Shown here: positions 1-11,700 of the stretch, in pieces | Layout of the letters: every line of letters begins with the position of its first letter | How positions within the stretch are numbered: the first letter of the stretch is position 1 | NCBI GenBank assembly: GCA_015680685.1 | Contig: MNCI01003059.1 | Span: 162,048-226,047, forward strand | Direction of reading: 5' to 3' | Source of the DNA: Gnetum montanum | Lineage: Eukaryota > Streptophyta > Gnetopsida > Gnetales > Gnetaceae | DNA: 64,000 nucleotides | Program-made: the position numbers and the translations under genes | The notes under the pieces: generated by a model | Told to the model about the DNA's origin: nothing | Database searches by the model: none | The model's input: the letters and a program-made list of their open reading frames with translations, nothing else

Positions 1-596
1 CTATTCTCTAACTAGTCCTAATATAAGTAGCCAATCCCACTTTCCGTACACATCATGAACCCACGTATCCATTGATGGGTTACCAAGTGCTACGCTACTA
101 GGTGCACCAAGCAATAATGTTGCTGGGATTACCAAGCGAATACGTGTTTACGCTCGAAGCAGTCATACTTATGTATTTAACCTATTTAGCTTATCTTACT
201 TAGTCACTTAATTATTTTAATTACTGAAAAACATTGAACAAATAACTGAAAACATTAAATGCAAGAATAAAACATTTAAACTATCTAGAATGTTGCAAGG
301 TTTATCAAGAAACTTGTCTTTATTGTCGTACACACTGGTGTGGTTTAAGAACAATAGTGCTTGAATAAAGATCTGTATACTCAATGACTCTTGCTGTGGG
401 CTCTCAGGAAAATATTCTAACTTTCAAATGAACAAACTGTAGGTGCTCTGCTGCTACTATGACTTGAATTTTCATAAACATGACTGGGAACTTGTATTTA
501 TAGTTTTTGCTATAGTACTGCGTCAATAGGGCCTTGTAGATGTAGTAAACACTATGTTGATGCAACCATGTTGACACGACACTTTGATGTTCATCA
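1..596 (-). repeat. 3' LTR of element A (truncated by window edge)
   Basis: On the minus strand it starts TGATGAAC at 596, directly after the polypurine tract. It aligns along its length with the LTRs at 44189-45072 and 55187-56072, including the TATA-like and AATAAA-containing R region. Roughly the last 290 bp of the LTR lie outside the window. Confidence 0.85.
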
Positions 597-604
597 TACC
601 CCCA
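597..604 (-). other. Polypurine tract of element A
   Basis: The minus strand reads TGGGGGTA immediately before the LTR start TGATGA. The same or a near-identical tract precedes the LTRs at 41007, 55187 and 60481, which supports its role as plus-strand primer site. Confidence 0.75.
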
Positions 605-659
605 TGACTGAATAAAAACTTGTCCTCAAGTTTTCTTACAAAATTGGAAAGGTATGAGA

Positions 660-1783
660 TTATTGACTAACTCTTAACAAAACAAACTAACTTGACAAAA
701 TTAAGTGCCCATGTGTACAAATCAACAAATTACAAAAAAATGGTGGTGTTTATGAGACAAAATTAAACATCATTACATGACTACACAAAAATTGGATAGC
801 ACATCCTCTAGTGGCATGAAGGTGGTGGAGAAGATCAAATAGTCCCAAGCGGTGGAGGCTCTTGAGGTTATGAAGGACCTTCACCGGCTTTAGGCACTTA
901 CAGTAGTTGAGGTAGTTGTTGCTGTCTTGCTGTGGTTGCAACCTTCGATGAAAGGTAAAAGGCATATAGTAATGTCTTCATCTTCTTCTACTTGCTACAG
1001 GGATCATTCACAGTCCACGCGGCATCACCAATGTGGGCTAAAATGGGGATGTCCCACAGATAGGGCATTATTGGGAACATCTCCTTCATGTTGACAAACC
1101 AGGCGCAAACTATTTGCGTTCGATATTAAATGCCCTAATTGCATTCTGCAGCTCCTGGTAGTCGTTCATTCTCTTGGCCAGGTTCTCAATAGTTGATCAT
1201 TAATTAGTGAATCGTGCCTTGAGAACTTCAAGTTCAACATTTTCCATCGCAAGCTTTTGCTTGGTGTTTTTGTGATGCTTGAATAGGACCTCGTACAACA
1301 AGTACGAGCTGGCCACTTATTTCTCTAGTTCTAACTATGGCCATCCAACAATTAACATGGCTAGATTTACATAACGGAGATTAGTGAGCTCCATATATGC
1401 TATCATCTCCTCAATTTGAAGCTCCTTCATGCAAATTTCTACTTTGTTGTTGGTGTCTATCCCATCAATGATGGGTTGCCACACTTCTTTTCCCTGCTAG
1501 AGCTATTGGAGGGTTTCATTCATTTTCACCTTCGCTAATTGGATGTGTTTTTCATTTACTTTCTTTTGTAGACTGACTTATTCTCTGTAATGGTTCTTGA
1601 CTCTCTTAAATTTGAGAGCCTTTGATTTCCAGGTGACTACCTTAATCGCAGTTTTCTGATGAAGCACACAGACCTTCTCCATGGAGAGATTTCTATTTTC
1701 TACTACCAATCTCCTTAGTTCTGTGTTTGCTTTGGCTAGTTGCTTTTGTTGTTGATGGATGAAATATATTAGTTGTTGCTTGT
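660..1783 (-). pseudogene. ORF3 of element A, C-terminal coiled-coil portion
   Basis: The minus-strand frame at 1578-1783 carries a charged leucine-rich coiled-coil segment (motifs such as ANTELRRLV and FKRVKNHYRE). It aligns with 59330-59510 of element D (VNTELRKLA, FERVKNHYRE). The 750-965 stretch matches the Pro-rich C-terminal end of the same ORF at 60150-60300. The gene is split by the LTR at 1784-2637; a short continuation lies at 2638-2690, aligning to about 59250-59300. Function is unknown. Its position after pol is that of env-like genes, but I see no signal peptide or membrane helix. Confidence 0.7.
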
Positions 1784-2637
1784 TGATGAGCGGTGAGGTA
1801 CCCCTACACTCAACCATACGAATACGAGCGTTCACGCACGATCCGGTCAAACTTCGCGAATAGGCTAGTTGTTGTATTTAGATAGTTACACGTTGATCGC
1901 AGTTCGCTATCTTCCCACCTGAACTAGTATTGCTTTGTCACGTATGGTTTAGTCCAGAGTGAGGCGTATGATGTGATCCTAAACTAATGCTACTCCTAGA
2001 GACAATGGAAGACAATATTGATTAAACTAATGAGCAATAGGAAATGAGTCTAAGCTAGCCTAAGTGCGATGAGTATTCATTCCTTAATCATCCGTACACA
2101 TCTTGGACCTCGTGCATGACTACTACTGGGGTTACCAAGCGTAGATCCTAGGTACGCTGCTGGGTTGCCAAGTAGTCACACTTAAATGCTCATGATTAAG
2201 TGGTACTCATTCCGCATTTAACAACAGGAATAGTAAATGATGATAAATAAATATTAACTAAGAAAGCAATAAATAACAATAACAATTAACAATTAAACTA
2301 GACAATTAAAACTAAGTGAATGCTGCAATGATAAAGTAATCTCGATCTTTATTTTTGGTCATGTGCGTGTCCAAGTACATCACACTTGAATAAAGGTTTC
2401 GTACAATTACAAGCATCACACTGTGGGCATGCACTGGGAAAATAATCTAACCCCTACGGAAACAAACTAAAAGAGTCTAGCCACAAATGACAAAAGGATG
2501 CCTAAATGAGGTGGAGGGCCCTCTTATTTATAGGCCGGGATAGGTGGCTGCGTAAACGAGGCCCCATCGACGCGGCTGCGTATACGCGGCCCTGTTGACG
2601 CATCAACTTAATGACACTTCATCACTTGTGCTCATCA
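1784..2637 (-). mobile_element. Solo LTR of the Athila-like family inside ORF3 of element A
   Basis: It runs from TGATGAG to CTCATCA with the full LTR layout: U3 modules, a TATA-like tataaataag and U5. ORF3 sequence continues on both sides when aligned to element D. The flanking 5-mers are CTTGT and ACATT, so no target duplication is visible, and about 6 bp of ORF3 seem to be missing. Insertion followed by LTR-LTR recombination and a small deletion is my inference. Confidence 0.8.
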
Positions 2638-2689
2638 ACATTCTGCAGGCGATGTTTCTCTACAGTCAATTGCATGTTCTCTGCAATTG

Positions 2690-2730
2690 TTTTTTTTTTG
2701 TTTTTTATTTTATTTTATTTTATTTTATTT
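2690..2730. repeat. Poly-T and (TTTTA)n simple repeat
   Basis: A T run is followed by about five TTTTA units. It lies where ORF3 similarity of element A ends and the spacer begins, so it may mark a deletion junction or a slippage site. Confidence 0.85.
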
Positions 2731-4200
2731 AAAAAACATTTTTAATGAACAAAATATGTAAAGGAGCACATGGTGTGATGTAGAAGATGGGTGTATGAAG
2801 GATTCTAATTGCAAGAATGTTTACAGATAAGGTACTTAATGAACTCAACTAAGAGATATGTAAGTGGATCCTCCCCATAGTAGTTACATGCCTTGTTTTC
2901 CCTTGCATAACCTCAACCTAAGGAGTCTGTTGGCCCCATAGGTGAATAGTGGTCAATGGAAGTTAACCTAGAAGATTCTACCAAAGAATTCAAATACGTT
3001 AGACCAAGACATGGCATCAAGAATATGGACACTGATAGTGAGGTGAATTATGGTCAACATAGATGGATGATGGAGAAGGTGGAATGGAATTCCAAATTGA
3101 GGTCATAAAAAGTCCCTTGTGAAGTTTATGTTTAAAATGACTTGAGAATATCCATCCTTAGTCCAGACCAAAACCAACATCTTTTAGTGACTTTGCATCA
3201 CCACTCTAAGATTGATCCACCCCCTTGAGACATAAGAGTGCACCTATAGAACAGGCACCATTTCATAAATAGAGAAAAGAGAAGTAGGAAGTGAGAGAGG
3301 GCCTTAGTTAGAGGGGACCTTCAAGCATGGGTAACATGTCTTTCTAGTCCCATAACTAGTGCTTGTAGCCCATTTATTTGTCTAAGGGGTGTGCTTTGAA
3401 TTCCCATCATGTTTTTTTTTATTTTTTTATCTTTTTTTCTTGGATGGGAACCACAGCATGCAAAGACTTTATTTGACTTCCTGTTATTTGACAATATGGA
3501 ATGGTAAGAAGTCCATGGAAACACCCAAGCACCCAATACAAAGAGTATTGAATTCCTTTGAAATCACACCTTGTACAAACCTTTGAATCCTTCCTAATTC
3601 TAGAAACTACTAAGGTTACCAATTTATTAAAAGTTGATTTAATAAAAGAAACCTAAAACTCCCAAAACAAGGAAAATCATAGAGTTTGTGAATAAGTGGA
3701 TGTCATGGACTCACTACTTGTTCCATGAAAAAGAAACATGATTGAGCCATGGGTACAAAAATTTAAAAATAGAAACCAGACATTAGCAAACAAAACATTA
3801 AGCACAAACCATCATAAGTAACAGCTACAACAGCACAGTGTCCTATTGGCACAAAGCACTTTTTATTAGCAAAAACTTAAAAATCACACTTGAACCAAAC
3901 AAACTAAAATATATAAGAAAGTTTAAAAGATTCAAGAAAGATTTAAATGTACTAACGATGGTGTAAAACAAAAAAAAAAGGTATAAAATAGGAAAAATTT
4001 TGAAAATCAAAAAAGTGTGAAATAAATAAATTGTAAAATAAAAAATGTGGAAAACAAAAAATAGAAAAACTAAGGAGCCATATGGATGATTAGCATAGAT
4101 GGCCATCTCCCATTGAGTTGGAAGGAGGAGATCTGAAAAATTGAGTGTGGTTGTCCATTAGTTGAGGTATTTGTTGCATTGGCTTGCTTGGGCTCATACA
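2731..4200 (-). other. Spacer between pol and ORF3 of element A
   Basis: Non-coding. The reverse complement matches 51300-52625 of element B, for example AAAGACATGTTA near 3335 and the block around 3370-3400. The 3843-4106 open frame is an AT-rich low-complexity translation and not a credible gene. Confidence 0.65.
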
Positions 4201-7200
4201 AAAGCTTCACTTGTTAGATGTTGACCTATTTCTTTTTATTTGGGCTCTCAAGTTTGTATATGATCATGGTTCGAGAAGAAAAAGGTTTTGTTAATTATAT
4301 AAGGTCCCTTCCACAAAGTTTGAAACTTTGTTTCTAGGGCACATGTGTGGGGTTCTAGTAGAGAACCTTATCTCTCGGTTGAAATTTTACTTTCCAAATT
4401 CTTAAGTCATGTTGTTGCTTGTTGAATGCCTTGTGCATTTCATTCAAAGATAGGGCCACTAATTGGTTTTCATCTAGCACATTCAAGTTAATCAATCTTT
4501 CTTTTTGTGTTAGGATTAGGTCAAGATTTAGTTCACAAGTTGTTAAGAGCATATGAAGCTCGGATTGAATTGTGAGCATTGGAAGTTTTCCATATACTAG
4601 CTCATAGGAAGAGTAGCCAATAGGGAGTTTCCATGTTGAGTGGTAGGCCCAAAGAACATTATTGACTTTTGTGCTCCAGTCTCTCCTGTATTTGCTTATG
4701 GTCCTTTTTAGGATCTCTATGATCTCCCTATTAGTTACCTCTGCTTAACCATTGGCTTGGGGGTGATAAGGTGTTGTTAATGTATGTTCAACCCTCAAGC
4801 ATTGCATAGGTTTTTGAAAGGTGGCACTTGTAAACTGAGTTATATTATTATAAATGAGTGCACATGGCACCCCAAACCTATTTACAACATTTTTTTGTAC
4901 AAATCTAGCAACAGTGGATGATGTACAGTTGGTGACAGCTACTACTTTTGGTCATTTGTTGCAATAGTCAACTACTACGATGATATATGCCTTTCCATTG
5001 CACATGGGTGTGATGGAACCCATGAAGTCCATGCCTCATATGTCAAAGGATTCTAGTAGTTGAATCCACTATTGAGGACCCTCCATTTGTGCGATCATCC
5101 CACCATCTTGTTGACAATGTTCACAATGTCAAACAAACTAGTGGATGTCCTTAAAGATTGTAGGCCAATAGTATCCTACCATCAGGATTTTTATGATCAT
5201 GCATCTCTCTACATAATGGCCTCCATAAGGGCCTTTATGAGCATCTTTGAGAACATGTAATTGGTTCGTATCATGGACACACCAACAAACCAGGTCATCA
5301 ATGCTCACCTTGTAAAGGTATCCGTTGATTTCTATGAAGTACATGGCTTGATGAAAAAACTGTTGTTTCTTCCTAAAGTCTAGATCTTGTGGCATCTCTT
5401 GAGTGAGAAGGTAAGTGAGGAGGCCACTATGCCATTTTGTTTCTGCAAGCATTTATTCATTTATTGCTCTTTTAAAGAGAAGTTCATCTAGAAATTGATC
5501 AGAGAGCGGGTTCTCATCTTCTTTGTTATCCCATCTTAACTAAGATAGATGGTTAGTGATCACATTCTCAGACCCTTTTTGATCTACCATTGTGAGATCA
5601 AATTCCTGCAAGATCATGAGCCACCATATGATATGGGGACTCACTGTTGGCTTGTTCATTAGGAAGTGGATGGCACTATGATTTGTGTGCACAAATGCTT
5701 TATAGCTAAGCACATAGGGCTTGAACTTTTCAAGAGCAAACACCACTACCATTAGTTCTTTCTCAGTGGTGATGTAATTCAATGTGCACCCACAATGCTT
5801 CGACTTGCATAGTGGATGTAATATGGATGTTTCTTATTGTCCAACTACATAAGCATGACTCCTAAGGCATAATTAGATTTGTTCTTCATTATATAAAATG
5901 GTTTAGAGTAGTCTAGTGCTCATAGAATTGGAGTTTCTACAAGTTTTTCTTTTAATAGTTGGAATGAATGTTCACACTCCTTGCTTCAGATGAATGGAGC
6001 ATCTTTCTTTGTAATCTCGACCAATGGCTTTGCGATCTCAAAGAAATTCTCTATGAATCATCGATGGTAGCCAGTGTGTCCAAGGAATGATTAGACGTCT
6101 TTGACTATCTTTGGTTGACATGTGATTCCTTGGATGACCTTTATCTTTTCCAAGTCTATCTCAATCCCTTCTTGTAAAATTCAATGTCCTAGTACTATGC
6201 CCTCTTGGACCATTAAATAGTTTTTTTTTGCCAATTGAGCCTAAGGTTTGTTTCAACACATCTTTTTAGTACTTGCTCAAGGTGATCTAGGGCTTGCTCA
6301 AATGTAGCCCCATAGGTAGAGAAGTCATTAATAAAGACTTCTACCCTGCTACTAATCTGCTATTGGAAAATACTAAGGAATAGGCATTGAAATGTTGCAA
6401 GGGCATTGCACAAATCAAAAGACATCTTATAATATGCAAAAGTCCCCTAGGGACTCATGAATGTTGTCTTGGCTTGATCTTCTAGTGCAAGTTGGATTTG
6501 GTTATAGCCACTATAACCATCCAAGAAGCTATAATAGCAATGCCCATAAATTGTATCCAACACTTGGTCCAGAAATGGAAATGGAAAATGACCTTTAAAT
6601 GTTACCATGTTCAATAGCCTAAAGTTGATACAGATCCACAACTTGCCACCTTTCTTTAGCACAATTACGAGTGGGCTAACCCACTCACTATTTGCAATGG
6701 GATAGATGAACATTACCTTAAGGAGTTGTTCTATTTTCTCTTTGATGATCTGCTTTGGGGTTTAGTTGCCTTTATGGCTACCTTCTTGGCTTCATGGTTG
6801 GGTTAATGTAAATACGATGTTGGCATATCTATGAATCAATTCTAGTCAGCTCAGGATATGACCAAGCAAAGTTTGTTGGCCATTTGTTGACCACCTTCAA
6901 GATTTGCATTGATCATAACTGACTTACCATTGTTTAAAAATACATACTTCATGCTAGCAGGTAGAGTTTTTAACTCTAGGGACTCCTACTTAAAAATATC
7001 ATGGATTACCAACACTTCCCAATATGTATGATTGCCTTCATCATCAAAGAGTTGGTGATGGACTTGCTCAAGTTCATCCATGCCTTCAACATAGGCACAT
7101 ATTAGGCTCTTAGTTGGTTCCATGCATAATGTGCTGCTGTTAAAGTCAACTATTAGCCATTGGGTGCCCTCTGATTTTTTGGCTACTATGTACAAGTACC

Positions 7201-7860
7201 TTTGGATATCTATTTTTCGTGCACATTGATTACATGCTTTGATGAATGTACTTTTAATAGACCATATTGTTTGCATGCAATTACACCCATTATTACTGTA
7301 CATAATGCATGGAACACGCTTCTTCACTAGTCATCCAAATTCATTTTTCTTGGAGATTTCCAAGGAGAGGTCCCTGATGCCCATTCGTGCATTAGCAATG
7401 CTTAACCAAGCCCTTCCCATAATGATGGGGAAATTGCCTTTGCAGTTTTTAACTTTGATCACCAAAAAATTAGTAGGATATGATCACCCACAAATTGTGG
7501 TCATAATGTTCTCCACTAACCCCAAAGGGATAGTGATTCATTGGTTGGCCAATTCCAAATGGATATTGCTCTTCTTGAAAGGTGTTAGGTTTTAGGGCTT
7601 GTACATGTCATAAGAGATGAGATTGACACCCGAAATAGAATTAAGAAGAGCCTTACATGGCTCATGTCTAGCTATCTGCAAGTAAATAAGAGGACTTCCT
7701 AGGTTAGATCTTTTCATGGAAAGGTTGCTTGTCTTGACCCAATTGGAAATAGCATGGCTTAACATTACAGTGTGGATTTGAGGTGGTGTTTGGTTTGAAG
7801 GGCACTTGAATGTGTTTTATGTAGAGGATGAGGGTGTTAGAGATATAGGGTGATCAACTA
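4200..7860 (-). pseudogene. pol: Degenerate Athila-like pol: protease, RT, RNaseH, integrase
   Basis: In minus-strand order: a protease/linker region (about 7750-6986); RT with SEWVSPLVIV and FLDGYSGYNQIQ (6713-6447), while the catalytic segment near 6310 reads FIND in place of F-M-D-D; RNaseH with NYITTEKELMVVVFAL (5782-5540); integrase zinc-finger region (5452-5138); integrase core (about 5100-4740); and an integrase C-terminal stretch (4579-4355). The blocks are collinear with 47560-51240 of element B. They are split by stops and frameshifts, so no polyprotein can be made. Gag is absent. Confidence 0.85.
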
Positions 7861-7865
7861 TGTTT

Positions 7866-8387
7866 ATGTTTGAAGTAGTTGTACTTATGTATTTAACCTA
7901 TTTAGCTTATCTTACTTAATCACTTAATTAGCTTAATTATTGAGAAAAATTTAACAAATAATTAAAAACATTAAATGTAAGAATAAAACATTCAAACTAT
8001 CCAGAATGCTACAAGGTTTATCAAGAAGCTTATTTTTATTTCCATACACACTGGTGTGGTTCAGGTACAACAGTGCTTGAATAAAGATTTGTACACTCAA
8101 TGACTCTTGCTACAAGCACTTAGGAAAATATTCTAACTTTTAAATGAACAAATTGCAAGGGCTCTGCTACTACTATGACTTGAATTTTCATAAACATGAC
8201 TGGGAGCTTGTATTTATATTTTTTGCTATAGTATCGCATCAGCAAGGCCCTGTAGATGTAGCAAACACTATGTCAGCATGACCTTGTTGACAGGGCAACA
8301 CCAGGTAAATGGGGCCCTATTGATGGGGGCCCATCGATGAGGCCACGTCAACAAGGGCCTGTTGATGTGACACTTTGACGCTCCTCA
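7866..8387 (-). repeat. 5' LTR fragment of element A
   Basis: It aligns to the LTR at 1-596, with the LTR start (TGAGGAGC, from TGATGAG) at 8387. It includes U3 modules of the kind CATCAACAGGCCC and a TATA-like tatttata on the plus strand. The 3' part of the LTR and the primer site are deleted at 7866. Confidence 0.8.
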
Positions 8388-8519
8388 CTTTCGAATCAAA
8401 AGTCTTAAAAATGAGCAAAAGTAAGATAAAATATATAGAATGAAATTTCAATGATAGAATAAACAATGGTGAAATAAAAGTGACAATTCAAAGCCAAAGA
8501 TTTCCTCACGATAAATAGT

Positions 8520-8975
8520 TAGGTTAGTTATCCTATATGGTGTTAAATGTTGGATCATACAAAAGAGGCATGAACAACAAATCAATGTGGTAGAAATGAA
8601 AAATGCTTAAATGGGCATTGAATATTAATATAAGAGATAAACTGCATAATACATACATTAGAGAAAGACCTGGAGTGTCTTCTATTTTAGATAAGTTACA
8701 AGAATGACATCTTTGATGGTTTGGACATGTGCAAAGAAGATCAAACAATAAGCTTATGAAAAAAGGTTGCAACATTACTATTCTAGGAAAGCCATCAAAA
8801 GAAAGACCAAAAAATACATAGGGAAAAAATAATTGAAGATGATTTGAAGAAATTGCAAATAAATGAAGATTTAGCTCTTCATAGAGGTGAATGACAAAAC
8901 AGAAATCTTGTAGTTGATCCTATTTTGATGGGATAGGGCTAGGATGATGATGATGATAATGATTGAGTATGATTA
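8520..8975 (+). mobile_element. LINE (L1-type) 3' end with GAT-rich tail
   Basis: The translation shows the C-terminal non-LTR RT signature: VEMKMLKW after one frameshift, IRERPGVSSILDKL, WWFGHVQRR and a final VVDPI-like motif encoded around 8910-8930. A gatgatgatgat tail follows at about 8945-8975, as is common for plant LINE 3' ends. The rest of the LINE is absent (5' truncation) and stops interrupt the frame. Confidence 0.8.
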
Positions 8976-9289
8976 GATTAGGGTATATGTCTTGACAAGG
9001 ATTTGTTCCTAGCATGAATACTATGTTGCATCTTGTTACTCAAGAGAGGTTTGTACTATACCTAAATTTGCTCAAAAAGATTTTAGAGGAGGGTAAGCCC
9101 ATTCTATTAATTAAGGAATACTTGGTAAAGAGCAATTGAGATGCACTTACTAAGAGCTCTACTGAACACCTCATGGTCCATCAAGGGATAATGTAGTAAA
9201 AGAAAAAAAGTCTTCTTAGCCATAGGCTCATACAATCAAAACAAACACTTTATTTTAATGCAAAACTTTAGATGTTGTTACTTACTTTA

Positions 9290-11700
9290 AGGAATAACTG
9301 CAAACTTCAAGATGTCTAATGATGGAGCTTAATTCTCCTTCTACTTTAGCTTTCGTTTCTTCCTCTATTTCTAATTTTTCTCATACAAGTATATTAGCTA
9401 GGGTTCACGGTGTTTCCACTTTTGTTATGTCAAAATATTCGGTTATAGATTTAAGAGTTTTAAATTAAATGGATGGTTCTTCCAATTATTTTTCCTCTTA
9501 CTTCTCATAGATAAACATAAAATTCGTGTAGTAGATGGTTTTCTATCTTTGGTACTAGGGAAAGGCCCCATCCATTGCACTCCTTTACTAATAATATTCT
9601 TCATTCTTCATGTTCTTAACTTTTCCAATAATCTCTTGTTTGTTAACACTATTACTTAAGATTTGAGTTATAAAGTTAAATTCTTTCCTTTTTATTATAT
9701 CTTTTAGGAACTTAAAATGAGGAGTATGATTGATTATGGTAGAATGTAAGGTGACTTATATTTACTAGAGGCTACTCCTGGTCTTGTAACTAAACCAAAT
9801 TCTTGAATTATGTTTTGTAACTTGATTCTGCTTATCAAGTATTACTTCATTCGCATCCATGTTTGGAACATCCAGCTTTTATAGCATGAAAAAGTTTCTC
9901 ATTCCCTATTTTGTTCAAATAATGTAATTTGAAATCTTTGGTGTGTGATGCTTGTGAATTTGCCAAACATACGTGTATTTCTTATTTTCCTATTAATAAT
10001 AAAATCCTTGCAAATTTTCTAAATTTCCACTTTGATCTATGGGATTCTAGTTAAGTTGTTTCATTGTTTGGTTACAAGTGATTTGTTGCTTTTATTGATT
10101 ACTATATTTGGCCAACTTGAATCTATTTGATGCTTGTAAAAAATGAAGTATCTCCTTTTTTTAATATGTTTCACAAGATGATAAGAACTTAATTTAATGC
10201 CAAAGTTAAAATTTTGAGAAGAAATAATGACATAGATAAAGGAATATTGAATTTCAAATATATCCTAGTAATGAAGGGATCAATCATTAAACTAGTTTGG
10301 ATTGTACACTTACGTAGAATGATGCTATGGAAGAAAAGAATCAACATATTTTGGAAGTAGTAAGATTACTTATGTTTACTATGAATATTTCCAAAGCCTA
10401 TTAGAAGGATTCAATCCTTTTGACGATATACCTTATCAATTAAATGCCATTAAAAGCACTTGATTACAAGACTTCTTTGAAGCTTCTTCAAGGTATCTAT
10501 TTATACATAGTTCCTCTAAAGGTATTTAGGTGCATTTTTTTGTTCATGGTCATTAAAAAAAGGCAATATTGGAAAGTTAAATTCAAGAGCTCTTAAGTAT
10601 GTGTTTATTAGATACTTTGTAGCTCAAAAAGGTTACAAATGTAATCACTGATCTACTAGGAACATGATTGTTAGTATAAATGTCGTCTTTCATGAACTTG
10701 AGGCTTATTTTTCAAGGTCACCTCTTCAAGAGAAGAGTACTTGTATGAAAGAGCTTACTTCATCTTCTATGTCCAAATATCCACATCTAGATTGTAGATT
10801 GCAAGTAAAGAGGAAAAGGAAATAGAAAAAGGATGTAAATCTTTAAAGAGTTTGGTATGTTCCTAATCTCATCTCTCAAAGAAAATATGTCATTAGTCTC
10901 CTTAGGGAGATTGGTATATTAGGATGTAGACTTGTAGATTATACTATTGAGGTAAACCATCATCTTAGATGTAATAATGAGGTAGTTGTGAATAAATGAA
11001 AATATCAAAGACTAGTTGGAAGATTAATTTATCTCTCTTATACTCATCTAGATATAGTTTGTGTTGTTGGTGTGATTAGTCAATTCATGCATGATCTTCA
11101 CTTCTCTTACTTAGATGCAGTTTACCTTAGCTCGCAATATCTAAAGTATCCTCCTAGAAAGGGATTGTTATTTTCAAATCATTACCACTTGAGATGTTTA
11201 TTAGATTGGATTACTTGATAATATTAGACCTACATCATGATATTATACATTTTATTTTTTTTGAAAATTTAGTAACTTAGTAAAGTAAGATGCAACCATT
11301 GGGATTAGATTTAGCAAAAGAAATGTTTCAGAGGCTCAATGCTCATTCCACCAAGTAGGATCCTAGGAGGATTGATTGATGAGCAAAAGTCTAACCTCTT
11401 TGTAATGAAGCCCATAAGGGTTGTAAGGTCTCTTTTAGAAGTAAAATATAAGTTATGGCACTTAGGAGTTGTGAAGTCTTATAGCTTAAGAATCTAATGC
11501 AAGACTAGGGGATGTCAAATGATATACCTCTCTTATTATATTGTGATATTAAGAATATCATTATTATTGTTCATAAGACATGCATTTTCAAGGTCATTTC
11601 CATGAAGCATAAATCTCATATGAAGCTTTCATGCATTGTAATTTAAGTCATTTAGCACTTGACTTTTTGGTAGTAGTGCACATGTTCTTGTCCTTTTCAT
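9290..11700 (+). pseudogene. pol: Ty1/Copia pol remnant with RT deleted
   Basis: A decayed protease region lies at about 9460-9800. GAG-pre-integrase follows with LEHPAF and CDACEFAKHT (9860-9990). The integrase core has the FHFDLWDS block near 10030, TIYLINRMP near 10430 and an LKVF motif near 10510. The RNaseH region has RLVGRLIYLSYTHLDI (11005 onward) and SQFMHD. RNaseH follows the integrase end after only about 250 bp, so the roughly 1.5 kb that should encode RT and the connection is missing. There are many stops and frameshifts, and I found no LTR pair. 8976-9290 holds nothing I recognise. Confidence 0.8.

Larger units (their letters stand above)
1..8387 (-). mobile_element. Athila-like LTR retrotransposon A, degraded, runs off window start
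   Basis: Read on the minus strand the order is a 5' LTR fragment, protease/RT/RNaseH/integrase remnants, a long spacer, ORF3, a polypurine tract and a 3' LTR. The order and sequence match the complete plus-strand element at 44189-56072. The R/U5 part of the 5' LTR, the primer site and gag are missing: the LTR fragment at 7866 joins sequence equivalent to about 47558 in the complete copy. All coding parts contain stops or frameshifts. The far target-site duplication is outside the window, so the insertion cannot be verified. Confidence 0.85.

Noticed and set aside
3843-4106. Phe/Leu/Ile-rich minus frame that looks like a membrane protein
   Set aside because: Translation of AT-rich low-complexity spacer; the equivalent spacer in element B is not conserved in this frame.
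7239-7595. 118-codon plus frame
   Set aside because: Antisense shadow of the minus-strand protease/linker region of element A.
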